In this document: positions 24,708 through 35,750 of the stretch, piece after piece | Numbering within the stretch: the stretch's first letter is position 1 | Layout of the letters: the number at the start of each line of letters is the position of its first letter | From: CAVPOO01 sp963707015 | GTDB lineage: Bacteria; Pseudomonadota; Gammaproteobacteria; Thiohalobacterales; Thiohalobacteraceae | Length of the DNA: 64,000 nt | Direction of reading: 5' to 3' | NCBI GenBank assembly: GCA_963707015.1 | Contig: CAVPOO010000015.1 | Coordinates: 1-64,000, forward strand | Notes under the pieces: generated by a model | Seen by the model: the letters and a program-made list of their open reading frames with translations, nothing else | What the model was told of the DNA's origin: nothing | Database searches by the model: none | Program-made: the position numbers and the translations under genes

Positions 24708-24794
24708 TATGGCCACGGAATCCACGGAAAAACACGGAAAGATCGAACACCATTAGGCTTTTTTCCGTGTCCTTCCGTGGATTCCGTGGCTATA
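24708..24794. repeat. Long imperfect inverted repeat of the CCACGGAATCCACGG type
   Basis: The left arm (24708-24740) contains GGCCACGGAATCCACGGAAA and ACACGGAAA; the right arm (about 24759-24794) is its inverse with a few mismatches (AAGGACA for AAAAACA, TATAGCC for TATGGCC). The arms are about 33 bases and the centre about 18. It looks like a small dispersed non-coding repeat element, able to fold as one large hairpin. No gene overlaps it. Confidence 0.75.
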
Positions 24795-25092
24795 AATAAA
24801 AAATATTGGCACTCCGCTTAATTTGTCAGTATCCATTTTCACCACGTTGGAAAGAGTACTAATGGGCCATCCGGCGGCCGCGGCCTGCGGCACCGGGGCA
24901 CGCGGTCTCGCCGAGGCCGACCGCCCAGGTCGCAGGTGTTGTCTGTCTTCCAACGTCCTCATCCGCCACTGTCCGCTCAGACCCCACGAACGGGGTCGTG
25001 TCCGCTTCCACCCGCCTGAGCCTTGCCCGGCCCCGCCTTTCTCAGCGTCCCTTTTCAATGAGTTGCCGGCTGCCGTGCGTCAGCCGGCATGT

Positions 25093-25108
25093 TGGCACAG
25101 CTAATGCT
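25093..25108 (+). promoter_or_regulatory. Sigma-54 promoter of a three-gene operon
   Basis: TGGCACAGCTAATGCT keeps the GG and GC elements at correct spacing, with mismatches at the seventh base and before TGC. It lies about 50 bases before the gene at 25156. Confidence 0.65.
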
Positions 25109-25155
25109 TGGTATCGGGACAAGCGTGTCACTCACAGCCATTCGAGGAAAGACCC

Positions 25156-25476
25156 ATGAACCGGCTAATGACCAACGAGATACTCAGGAAAGAAAACCTG
25201 GCCTTCGTCGGCACCGGCGGCGTCAGCGAGGAAAACCGGTCCCGCGGCTTCGTGCCCGCTTTCTACGACCTCGACACAGGGCGGGGCGAAGTGGCCCGCT
25301 TTGCCGATGGCCGGGTCGCGCCCATGCATCTGCTGGATGGGCTGCCCGCCGAGTGGGTCGTCGAGCGCAGTGCCTGCGGCCGCATCACCACCATCAAGGA
25401 ATCGGTCATCGCAGGGTTTATTCGCGACGGATACTTCTACACCCGGGCACAGGCAGCGGCAGTGACCGTGCATTAA
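25156..25476 (+). CDS. Uncharacterised small protein, 106 residues (paralogue A)
   Basis: I start at the ATG at 25156, preceded by GAGGAAAG, rather than at 25108, which lies on the promoter. No signal peptide or membrane segment. It shares with the next gene the pattern G(F/Y)(V/L)PAFYD, RFADG, HLLDGLP, WV, RS, KESV, AG and FYT. The sequence VGTGG near residue 20 is not a typical processing site. I recognise no family or activity. It opens a sigma-54 controlled operon with its paralogue and an MlaC-like gene, which links it to the secretion locus. Confidence 0.75.
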   Translation: MNRLMTNEILRKENLAFVGTGGVSEENRSRGFVPAFYDLDTGRGEVARFADGRVAPMHLLDGLPAEWVVERSACGRITTIKESVIAGFIRDGYFYTRAQAAAVTVH

Positions 25477-25532
25477 CGGCGCTGCGGCCGACATCGATGA
25501 GTGATCAATTGCAGACCTGAAAGGACAGCGTC

Positions 25533-25844
25533 ATGAAACAGAAAATCACCATGCGCCAGCTCAGCGTCATCGTACCCTCCTGCAGCGGACAGATCGAACG
25601 CATCCGCGACAGCGGCTATCTACCTGCCTTTTATGATCACTACACCATGACCGTCGAGCTCTCCCGGTTCACGGACGGGATGCCGGCGCCCGTGCACCTG
25701 CTCGATGGTCTGCCGGATGACTGGGTCGCCAAACGCAGCCCGACAGGGAAGATCCTGGCGCTCAAGGAATCGGTCGCGGCAGGCTACCTGTACCACGGAT
25801 TGTTCTATACCCCTGAAGAGGTCGCGTGCGCGATCGGCCTGTGA
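25533..25844 (+). CDS. Uncharacterised small protein, 103 residues (paralogue B)
   Basis: Paralogue of the previous gene: SGYLPAFYDHYTM, ELSRFTDGMPAPVHLLDGLP, DDWVAKRSPTGKI, LKESVAAGYLYHGLFYT. AAAGGA lies upstream of the ATG. Length and motif spacing are conserved, so both copies are probably functional and may form a heteromer. Cytoplasmic by prediction. No family recognised. Confidence 0.75.
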   Translation: MKQKITMRQLSVIVPSCSGQIERIRDSGYLPAFYDHYTMTVELSRFTDGMPAPVHLLDGLPDDWVAKRSPTGKILALKESVAAGYLYHGLFYTPEEVACAIGL

Positions 25845-25890
25845 CTGAGCGGGTTTAGCCCGCTGACCTGACCAAGAGGAGACACGACAA

Positions 25891-26571
25891 ATGGAAAACA
25901 GTTTGCGGCTTCCCGCCGCTATCGGGATGGTTATCTTCATCGTGGCCTGCTTCGCCCAGGCGACCGAATCCCTTGCCAAGGGTAGCGGCGGCGCCGTTGC
26001 CTCGGCGCCTGCGGCGTCCGGCGAATCGCCGTCACAGGTGATCCAGGCGAGCGTTGAGCAGCTGCTGGCGGCACTCGTCGACGAGCAGGACGTCATCGAC
26101 GAGCACCCCGAAAAACTCTATGCGCTGGTCAACGAGATTGTGGTGCCCCATCTCGATATCGAGAGGATGGCGCGGATCGTGCTCGGAAAACACTGGCGGC
26201 AGGCAAGTTCCGGCGAGTCCCGGCGCTTCGTCGAGGAGTTCCGCGGTGTCCTCGTGCGCACCTACGCGACCTCACTGCAGGCGTATGCCGACCAGGAGAT
26301 CAATATCCTGCCCCAGGAAGAGTCGGGCGAGACGCAGACCGCCGCTGTCCGCGTGGAGATCCGCCGCCCGGGCGAACCGCCGATTCCGCTGACCTTTCAT
26401 ATGCACAACAGCAACGGCAGCTGGATGGTCTATGACCTGAAGATCGAGGGCATCAGCCTGGTCGCCAACTTCCGCACCCAGTTCTCGAGTCTGATTCGGG
26501 CGCAGGGACTCGAGGCGCTGATTGCCCAGCTGGCCGACCGCAATCAGGAAACCGCGGTCGCCTCGAGGTAG
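25891..26571 (+). CDS. MlaC/Ttg2D-family periplasmic protein
   Basis: 226 residues with an N-terminal hydrophobic export signal (about 8-25) and the MlaC pattern: VIQASVEQLLAAL, IDEHPEKLYALVNEIVVPHLD, MARIVLGKHWRQAS, RFVEEFRGVLVRTYATSL and later WMVYDLKIEGISLVANFRTQF. AGAGGAG lies upstream of the ATG. MlaC proteins carry phospholipids between outer and inner membranes, but mlaABDEF are absent here. It is the third gene of a sigma-54 operon, so a role in the secretion locus or envelope upkeep during export is possible. Confidence 0.85.
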   Translation: MENSLRLPAAIGMVIFIVACFAQATESLAKGSGGAVASAPAASGESPSQVIQASVEQLLAALVDEQDVIDEHPEKLYALVNEIVVPHLDIERMARIVLGKHWRQASSGESRRFVEEFRGVLVRTYATSLQAYADQEINILPQEESGETQTAAVRVEIRRPGEPPIPLTFHMHNSNGSWMVYDLKIEGISLVANFRTQFSSLIRAQGLEALIAQLADRNQETAVASR

Positions 26572-26604
26572 CCCCAGGCGGCGCGGCCGCCCGGGTTTGC
26601 CGGG

Positions 26605-27860
<1,256 letters not shown>

Positions 27861-27861
<1 letters not shown>

Positions 27862-30800
27862 CAGGCATTCGATATCTGTTTTTTGACGAGCTGGTAATAC
27901 ATGCCTTTGCGGTTAACCAGCTCCTCGTGATGGCCTTCCTCGATCACGCAGCCATTATAGAGAACCAGGATCTTGTCGGCACTCATGATCGTGCTCAGCC
28001 GGTGCGCGATTACCACGCCGGTGCGACCCTTGAGGATATCCTGCATGTTCCTGAGAATGTTGCCCTCCGACTGGGTATCGAGTGCCGAGGTCGCCTCGTC
28101 GAACACCAGCAACCTGGGATCGTGGTAGAGGGCCCGCGCGATACACAGTCGCTGCAGCTGTCCGCCGGACAGACCCACGCCGCGCTCCCCGACGAGCTGC
28201 TCATAGCCGAGTGACATATTGGAGATGAATCCGTGCGCATCGGCAAGTTTCGCCACTTCAATGATCCGGTTGCGGTCCGGATTCTCGTCCCCGCTCGCGA
28301 TGTTTTCCGCGATGCTTCCCGAAAACAGCAGGTTTGACTGCATCACATAGCCGATCTGCGCGCGGTAATATTCCTTGTCTATGACCGTCAGGTCATACCC
28401 GTCGACGGAGATGGTCCCCTCGCTCGGCAGGTAGAACCCGACCAGCAGCTTGGCGAGCGTGGTCTTCCCCGAGCCGCTCTGGCCCACAATCGCCACCAGC
28501 TGACCCGAGCGGATTTCGAGACTGATATTCTCCAGCACATAGGGCGTCTCGTTACCGCCATAGCGAAAATACACACCCTTCAATTCAATGTCGCCGCGCA
28601 GGTCCGGCAACAGCACCCGCGATGCCAGCTCTTCGGGCCGTTGTTCCGGCTCCATGTCCAGAATGTCGCCCAGCCGTTCCATGGCGACGCCAGCCTCGTG
28701 CACCCGGTTCCACAGGGCGACGAGTCCCATCAGCGGGCTCAATACGCTGCCCATGAAGGAATTGAAGGCAATCAGCTGACCAATCGTCAGCTGCTGCGCC
28801 AGCACGAGATTGGCACCCATCCACAGGATCGAGATGGTGATCGCCGCGTTGAACAGCTGGCTGACAAAGCCCAGGAGAATGTTGAAGCGCTGCGCGCGGT
28901 ACTGAACATCCAGCGAGTTGGCGTATTTCTTTTCCCACTTCAGGCGCATGGGACGTTCGATGCCCATACCCTTGACAGTCTCGGCGCCACCGATGATCTC
29001 CATCAGCGCCGATTCCGCGTCGGTTGAAGCCTGGAACGCCTCCCGGGCGTAGCGCTTTATTCTGGGCGTAACCGATACCGTCAGTACCAGGATGGGTATC
29101 ACCAGCGCAATCAGCATCAGGGTCATCTTGACGCTGTAGACGAACAGGATACTGAAATAGATAAACACCATCAGCAGATTCAGCAGGGTCGTGACGGTCG
29201 ACTCGGTCAGAAACGCCCGGATCGTCTGGTTCTCCTGGAAACGTGCAAAGATATCGCCGGTCTTGCGTTTGGCGAAGAACGGTATGGGCAGTGACAGGGC
29301 ATGCTTGAGAAACCCCGACATCATCGCGAAATCCATGTTGCGGATCATGAAGTTCGCAAGGAAGGCACGCAGTACCGATGTCAATTGCGTAAACAGGTTA
29401 CTGATGATCAGGCCGACGATGAGCAGATGCAGCAGCGGCACATTCTGGTGGACGATGACCTCGTCGAGAATGTGCTGAATGATGATGGGTGGCGCGACCC
29501 CCAGCATCTGGATGACAAAGGTGGCGATAAACAGGTGCCCGAGGAGGCTCTTGTAGGGCTTGAGGTAACCGATAAAGCGCACCCAGGGTGAACGGGCAGC
29601 GGCCAGCTGGACCATGTCGGTGCCCGGCGTGAACAGCAGGCACGTGCCTGCCCAACCCTTTTCGAACTCCTGGACCGTCAGCTTGCGGAATCCCACGCCG
29701 GGGTCCGCAACCCAGACATGGTGTTTGGAGATACCGTAGACGACAATGTAGTGATAGCCCTCCCAGTGCGCAATAAACGGCAAGTCGAATCCCAGCAGCG
29801 CCTCGTAGGTGCACTGCACGCCGCGGGTGGTGAAGCCGAGCGATTCGCCGACCTTTGACAGGCTATCGAGCGTGGCGCCCTCGCGCGTGACGTTGGCGAG
29901 CTCGCGCAGCTTTCCGAGCGTCATCGGTATGCCGTAGTGCCGGCAGATCATCGCCAGGCACGCGGCGCCACAGTCCATTTCCTCCGCCTGCTGCACCAAA
30001 CGGAAACGCTTGATGATTCTTTCGCCCCGTTCCGGGCGGGATATCAGATCGAGCAGCAGGGGTTTTCTGCGGCGTTCCGCCAGGGTTTTCTGTCTCTGCA
30101 GATCGCGTTCGAGAAAGCGGATCCGCTCTTCCAGTACCTCGCGCAACTTCGGGTTGCGTTCCAGGATGAAATGGACGGTCTTGTCCGGAATGACCAGCAG
30201 CACAACGTCGGTCTCGGCAATGACCGATGCCGGCTGCTCCTGGCGCATGACACAGGCCTTCTCGCCGAAAACATCGCCCTGCGCCAGGCTGCCGAGGGGA
30301 AACTCGGCCTGATCTTCCCTGCGCACGACCCGCGCCCGGCCCTGGCGCACCACGTAGAGTCGCCGGTCCTCGACACTGTCCTGTTCGAGGATAGGCTTGC
30401 CTGCGCGGACCCGCTTGATGCCGACACTGCGGATGAATTCCTCGATCTCCTCCTTCTTGACCTTGCCGCGCAGATTGAAAAGGCGCGTGACAAAACCGCC
30501 CGCCGAATTGATCGCCACGTAGCTTGCGACAAAGGTCTGCGCTGCCGCGTTGGCCTGCAGCGCCGGGGCGAAGACCTCGCGGGGGAAGAACAGCAGCTCG
30601 GTTTTGGCCGATGCACGTACCGAGGATTCGTGGGGGTAATCACGCAGCATGGCAATTTCGGCAAACACCTCGCCTTCCTTGCGCACCCCCATACTGATTT
30701 CCTTGCCCTGCTCCTCCGTGAAAATGCGCACCGCGCCGGACCGGATGACATACAGACCGTCACCGGGATCACCGGCGTTATACACGGTATCGCCGAAGTC

Positions 30801-30908
30801 GTAGCGCCGGACCTCGGCATGAGCGGCCAGCGCCTCCAGCTCATCGGGCCGAAAGGCCGAGAAGATCTCGACAGAGCTGAGAAATTCGATGAGAGTTGCG
30901 TCGCTCAA
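27861..30908 (-). CDS. C39-peptidase ABC exporter with two N-terminal cyclic-nucleotide-binding-like domains
   Basis: 1015 residues, far longer than the usual 700 of peptidase-containing ABC transporters. Two cNMP-binding folds (about 10-125 and 150-265; GDPGDGLYVIRSGAVRIF, FPLGSLAQGDVFGEKA) precede the C39 domain. Its catalytic residues are present: Q306/Q307, C313 in EEMDCGAACLAM, H386 in GYHYIVV and D402 in VADPG. Six transmembrane helices follow, then the ATPase: GQSGSGKTT, LSGGQLQR and LLVFDEATSALD. It should cut Gly-Gly leaders and export the products. The cNMP-like domains suggest that export is gated by a nucleotide second messenger. Confidence 0.93.
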
Positions 30909-30932
30909 TGCGCCGGCTCCATTGTCATGCCT

Positions 30933-31685
30933 TTAGCAGACCTCAATGCGATGTTCCCGGGCGCGCGTGGCGATCCATTCTTCCTGGATCAGTCTGCGCA
31001 CTTCTGCGATCGTGTCTTCGTTGAGTGCTGCAGGCACCTTGCTGTTCACGGTAAAGATCTCGAAATGCGACTCGTCAGCCGTTGGAAACGGCCCCAGCAG
31101 ATCCCCGGCGGAGGCATTGAATACTTTGGCCTCGACCTCGGTCTGCAAGGCGCCCCGCAGCACCCGGCCGATGTAACCGCCGTCGCTGCGCGTATCCGCG
31201 AGCGAGTGCTCGCGCGCCATGTCTTCAAAACTTTCCGGATCGTCTTCCAGAATGGCCATGATCTCCCTGGCCTTGCCCTCGGAATCCAGCACGATGTGGC
31301 TGACTTCGATGCTGTCGAATTTCGGAGAATTCAGGTTGAAATACTCGTCGACCGCTTCGTCGCCACCGACCTGCTCCATCATCTTTTCGTGATAGAGCAT
31401 CTCGGTCACGAACTGTTCGAAGTCATCGAGCGTAAAGCCCATGGCGTCCAGATAGCGGTTCATCTCAACCGCCCGGTGCAGTCCGCGTATCCTGCGCAGC
31501 TGGTCCGCCCGCTCCTGAATCTCGTCCGGCGCCAGGGCGATACCCTGTTTTCTGGCGGCATGTACCGTCAGTTTGTCCTTGACAATATCCTCCAGCAGAT
31601 TTTCGAAGCGCCCGGAAAATTTCAGGATCTTGATAAAATCATCGGCGCTTATCACTTCGTCATCGATCTTCACGATATCGGTCAT
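30933..31685 (-). CDS. PpiC-type (parvulin) peptidyl-prolyl isomerase
   Basis: 250 residues. A SurA-like helical N-terminal part (about 1-110) is followed by a rotamase domain: EVSHIVLDSEGKAREIM, FEDMAREHSLADTRSDGGYIG and a phenylalanine pair near FPTADESHFEIFTV. No signal peptide, so it should act in the cytosol, unlike SurA or PpiD. Located 24 bases before the transporter gene; it may keep the precursors export-competent. Confidence 0.9.
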   Translation of the reverse strand: MTDIVKIDDEVISADDFIKILKFSGRFENLLEDIVKDKLTVHAARKQGIALAPDEIQERADQLRRIRGLHRAVEMNRYLDAMGFTLDDFEQFVTEMLYHEKMMEQVGGDEAVDEYFNLNSPKFDSIEVSHIVLDSEGKAREIMAILEDDPESFEDMAREHSLADTRSDGGYIGRVLRGALQTEVEAKVFNASAGDLLGPFPTADESHFEIFTVNSKVPAALNEDTIAEVRRLIQEEWIATRAREHRIEVC

Positions 31686-31773
31686 TGCTGCCTACCCCCG
31701 TTTCCTGGATATCTTGAACTGGTTTGCTTGTTTTCCTTGAGCCAAGGCTGCTGACAGACGGGACGGGTCGATG

Positions 31774-33144
31774 CTACAGATCGCGCAGCGGATCGAGCGC
31801 CATCGAGATGATCCGGCGCTTCTGAACCACGATTTCAGCGGTAGCCGCCATTCCATAATGCAGCGGATACTCCATATCTCCCACAGAGAAGTATGCCTTG
31901 TCCAGACTCACATAGCCCTTGTATACCGGCACCTCCGACTGGGACGATGGCTGGGTCGCCGGGGATATATAGTCGAGGGTGCCCTTGATAAAGCCGTAGC
32001 GCTGATACGGGAACGCACTGAATTTCATTTTTACCGGCAGCCCCTCGCGCAGGAAGCCGCGGTCGCGCTCGTTGATGTCGACCTTGAGAACCGTCCGCGC
32101 GCCCTTCGGTGCAATGCTGACGAGCGGGGTGTTGGCCTGGATCTTGTCGCCAGGCTGCGTGAAGGTAACGCTGGTAACGACGCCCGGCACCGGTGACAGA
32201 ATGCGCAGGAAGTTTTCTTCGTCGATGTTTTCGAACTTGATGCGGGTAGCGGCCTCCGCGGCGAGGCGCGCGCTGCGATATTTCAGCTCGATCCGGTATT
32301 CTTCCTGCTTGATCTCGTTGAGTGCATTCTCGTGCTCGATCCTCAGCTCCGCCAGCTTCTGGTCGCTGCCTTCCAGCTCGGCCTTGGCATTGGCGTATTC
32401 TCCGCTCAGCTGGAACTCAAGCTCGCCGAGTCTCGCCTCCGCCAGCCGGTAGTCCGTCTCACTGGCCAGGTAGATGTTGTGTTTTTCCTCCACCGTGCTC
32501 TTGGAGACACCGCCCCCGCCCGGCTTGGCAAACAGACGCTTGTACTTTGCCCATTCCCGGTTCGCCGTGTCTCTGGCGCGTGCGGCGTTTTCCAGGTTAC
32601 CGCGCGCCTCTTCCAGTTTTGCCTTTTGCGCCTGCGCCAGTTTGCCCAGTCCTTCGCCGATGCGCTTTTCGTGCAGCCGCTCCTCGGTGTCGATCTGCCG
32701 CTGCAGTGCCTCGGCATGCCGTTGCATCAGTGCGCGCCGCGCGGGAAACTGCTTGTACTCCTGTTCGACCTCGGCAAGCTCCAGCTCCGCCTCCAGGGCA
32801 TTGGTCGCGGCGCGTATCGCATCGCGTGCATTGAGGCGCGCCAGCACATCGCCCTGCGAAACCGGCGAGCCCTCCACCAGATAGATATCCACCAGTTCCC
32901 CATCGATCGGTGCATAGACCCGCCGCACCTCGCCCTCGGGACTCAGGACGCCGGTGGCCGATACGATCACATCCGCCCGCCCGACGAAGGACCACACGAA
33001 CGCGGCGGCCACCAGCACCAGCATCAGCAGGTTGATGGCCCGCATGACCCTGGAAGGCTCCGAATAGAGGATCTCCACACCCTCGGCACTGTGATCCTCA
33101 AGCGCAGTGGCCAGGCGCCGGAGTTTTTCGTCGTTGACGCTCAT
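31774..33144 (-). CDS. HlyD-family membrane fusion protein
   Basis: 456 residues. One transmembrane helix near the N-terminus (about 32-52) is followed by a lipoyl-type half (TGVLSPEGEVRRVYAPIDGEL), a long coiled-coil hairpin (about 120-300), the second lipoyl half (LRILSPVPGVVTSV) and a beta-barrel part (VLKVDINERDRGFL). It bridges the ABC transporter and the outer membrane factor. Lies between the isomerase and the FHA gene in the operon. Confidence 0.93.
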   Translation of the reverse strand: MSVNDEKLRRLATALEDHSAEGVEILYSEPSRVMRAINLLMLVLVAAAFVWSFVGRADVIVSATGVLSPEGEVRRVYAPIDGELVDIYLVEGSPVSQGDVLARLNARDAIRAATNALEAELELAEVEQEYKQFPARRALMQRHAEALQRQIDTEERLHEKRIGEGLGKLAQAQKAKLEEARGNLENAARARDTANREWAKYKRLFAKPGGGGVSKSTVEEKHNIYLASETDYRLAEARLGELEFQLSGEYANAKAELEGSDQKLAELRIEHENALNEIKQEEYRIELKYRSARLAAEAATRIKFENIDEENFLRILSPVPGVVTSVTFTQPGDKIQANTPLVSIAPKGARTVLKVDINERDRGFLREGLPVKMKFSAFPYQRYGFIKGTLDYISPATQPSSQSEVPVYKGYVSLDKAYFSVGDMEYPLHYGMAATAEIVVQKRRIISMALDPLRDL

Positions 33145-33222
33145 GGGCTATCGCCGTCGCATCGCTCGTGAGTCAGTGTCGTCATGCCTTGCACGCACGC
33201 AACCACCCGCGCGGCTTCCTGA

Positions 33223-35727
33223 TCATTCAGGGTTCAAGCCGTTAACGGGTACGTCGCCCGGTTCATCGGAGTGCTGCGGATCCGGCAACAGTTCAAGTTT
33301 AGCCGCTAGCAGCGAGGGTTCCAGTACCATCGCCAGTTCCCGCAGCGATCGGCGCTGCAATCCGATCTCCCTCAGGATGGCTCGACTCAGCGTATCCCAG
33401 TCTGTCGAATAGGGGGTATTCAGCAGTCGGTACACCCGGGTCCCTTCATTGAGATGGCCGTAGGCCTCACTCAGCATCGCCGCCCGCTGCTGGAATGTCG
33501 GGGAGACATCGGCTTCAATCCGCTGCAAACCGCCGATCCCGCCCTGCGTCCGGTACTTTTTCCACACCGCCCTGGCATCGGCGAATGCCTGTTGCGCCTC
33601 GGACAGGGCCTTCTCCCTCTGCAGCTTAAACTCGTCCTCAACCGCTGCCATGAAATAGCCATCCCGCCGGGGGTCCAGCGCCCCGTAAAACACCAGCAAC
33701 TGCTTCTGGTACTCGGGGGTACCCCGTGCGCCCTTCAGGCGCTCGAAGTCCTGGAGCAACCCCCGCTTCTGCTCCAGCTCCCGCACAGCCACCTCACCCC
33801 AGCGTTCGCTCGCCAGCGCCTCGAGAAGCCCCATGGCCTCGTCGGTGTGCCCCTGCTGCCAGGCGTTCGCGGCCTGCGCGTAGCGGCTGACAATGTCCTT
33901 CGGCGGTAACTCCGCGTCTCTGATGGACGCGATGCGGTCGCGAAAGGGTGGTGTCTGGAACGCCAGCGTACTCGTCATGCGCTCGGCCTGGAGCCAGTTT
34001 TCCGCCCCGATCTGCGCGTCGATTGCGACATAGTTTGCCAGATCCTCGCGCAGCGCCTGGACGCCGACAATGCCGGGATAGCGTGAGTCGAAATCGGCGA
34101 AGACCGCCTCCAGGCGATCGGCATGGCCGGCCTCGAGATGCTCCCGCACCGTGGCAAGGAGTCGATCTATGGCCACGATGTCCAGTGACTTGCGGCCTTC
34201 CAGGCTGCGCAGATGACTGAATACGCGCGCCCGCAGATCGACAAATGCGGGTACCTGCAGCGCGATGGTGCCCAACAGCCGGCGCTGCAGCTTGGGGTCT
34301 GCCGCCCAGCCGTCGAGCAGCGCGTTGATCCGCGCCGGCTCTTCGAACATGCGCGTAGGCGAATCCGGGCCACCCCGCTCGGCGATGAAACGCTCCAGTC
34401 CCGTCATCCACTGCATGATATCGAGCAGTTCCTGACCCTCAGGGTTGAACAGGCTGAGGCGCCTGCCCGCCTCAAGCTGTTGCTCGGCCTGCGTGAACTT
34501 TTCCGCCTCCACGAGTTCCACCCAGGCAGGCACCCGGTCCTTCAACAGGGCCTCCGTCGCCAGGGCAACGACCTCCTCATCGACGGGATCGGTCTGCAGA
34601 TAGACATTCGCCCGAACGGCGGCCTGCGCATAATCACCCGCAGCCAGCAAGCCGCGGATCTCCCGCAGCGACGCCCCGGAATAATAGATGCCGAACGCGC
34701 CGACACCCACCAGCACCAGGAACATCCCCGCCAGACCCAGCCTGCGCGGACTCGCATCCGTGTCGTCGGCCAGGGCGATGCGGATTTCCCGGAGGAAGGA
34801 CTGCGGCTTCGTGAACAGCCTCCGCCAGCCGCGCGCCGCTGTTGCCGCCGGTGCCCTGTTTGCCTTGCCGGCAGAACCGGCTTCCGCCGGCGCGACCTGA
34901 TCATCCGCCTCGACAGCTTCATCTTCGCTGCAGAAGATATCCAGAAACGAGTTGGCCGAGGTCACGAAGGTCGTGCGGGTCACGTCCTCGACGCTGCCGA
35001 CCGTGGCGGTCACTTGCCGGCTGTCGTCCACCTCGTTCCCGGCTGCGGCGGCGTCGCCGTATTCGAGCTTTACACGGTAGACAAAGTGATCGCCGCCGAG
35101 CGCAATGACATCACCGTCGCGCAGGCGCTGGGCCTGCTCTTCGAGGCGGACACCAGAGACAAAGGTACCGTTGGTACTGCCGAGATCCTCGATGTAGGGG
35201 CATTGCTCCCGCAGAAAGATGTGGGCATGACGCCGGGAGATATACTTGAGCTCGCCGGGAAATGTATCCCTGTAACGGGCGAAGACATCGCTGGCCTTGG
35301 TCACCAGAAACGGGAACTGCGTAACCACAACCGGCTCGAGACCGGCCTCCTGCTGTTCGGGCACGAGGACCAGCCGCAGCGGCGGCGCCGCCGGCTCATC
35401 GACCGGACGCCGGGCGGCGGTGCCCAGAATCTCGGCCTCGTAGCACAGATAACCGGCAAAGCAGATGGTGTCCCCGCGCCGCAGCTTCACGGGTATCTTG
35501 TCGACGGCCACGCCATTCACCGTGGTCCCGTTGAGGCTGCCCAGGTCCGCGATATAGACGTCGCCGTCCTGTTCGAAGATGCGTGAATGCCGCCTGGAAA
35601 GCTTGGTAACAACCTGCGGATCGTAGGATGCGAATGGCGGCTCGTGGCGCCCGATGGCAAACAGGCTGTCTTTGATGATGATCTCACCCAGATCGGGGTG
35701 AGACGTTGGCTTGAGGATGATCTGCAT
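33223..35727 (-). CDS. Membrane protein with two FHA domains
   Basis: 834 residues. Two cytoplasmic FHA domains occupy about 1-105 (SRRHSRIFEQ, GSLNGTTVNG) and 120-225 (SRRHAHIFLR, GSTNGTFVSG). A low-complexity linker, one transmembrane helix (about 332-352; LAGMFLVLVGVGAFGIYYSG) and a large, mostly helical C-terminal part with TPR-like features follow. FHA domains bind phosphothreonine, so the protein can join the kinase at 18589 with the exporter. The position between hlyD and the outer membrane factor gene strongly ties it to export. I know of no close characterised homologue. Confidence 0.88.
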   Translation of the reverse strand: MQIILKPTSHPDLGEIIIKDSLFAIGRHEPPFASYDPQVVTKLSRRHSRIFEQDGDVYIADLGSLNGTTVNGVAVDKIPVKLRRGDTICFAGYLCYEAEILGTAARRPVDEPAAPPLRLVLVPEQQEAGLEPVVVTQFPFLVTKASDVFARYRDTFPGELKYISRRHAHIFLREQCPYIEDLGSTNGTFVSGVRLEEQAQRLRDGDVIALGGDHFVYRVKLEYGDAAAAGNEVDDSRQVTATVGSVEDVTRTTFVTSANSFLDIFCSEDEAVEADDQVAPAEAGSAGKANRAPAATAARGWRRLFTKPQSFLREIRIALADDTDASPRRLGLAGMFLVLVGVGAFGIYYSGASLREIRGLLAAGDYAQAAVRANVYLQTDPVDEEVVALATEALLKDRVPAWVELVEAEKFTQAEQQLEAGRRLSLFNPEGQELLDIMQWMTGLERFIAERGGPDSPTRMFEEPARINALLDGWAADPKLQRRLLGTIALQVPAFVDLRARVFSHLRSLEGRKSLDIVAIDRLLATVREHLEAGHADRLEAVFADFDSRYPGIVGVQALREDLANYVAIDAQIGAENWLQAERMTSTLAFQTPPFRDRIASIRDAELPPKDIVSRYAQAANAWQQGHTDEAMGLLEALASERWGEVAVRELEQKRGLLQDFERLKGARGTPEYQKQLLVFYGALDPRRDGYFMAAVEDEFKLQREKALSEAQQAFADARAVWKKYRTQGGIGGLQRIEADVSPTFQQRAAMLSEAYGHLNEGTRVYRLLNTPYSTDWDTLSRAILREIGLQRRSLRELAMVLEPSLLAAKLELLPDPQHSDEPGDVPVNGLNPE

Positions 35728-35750
35728 TCCGGCTTCTTGCTATCGGACCA

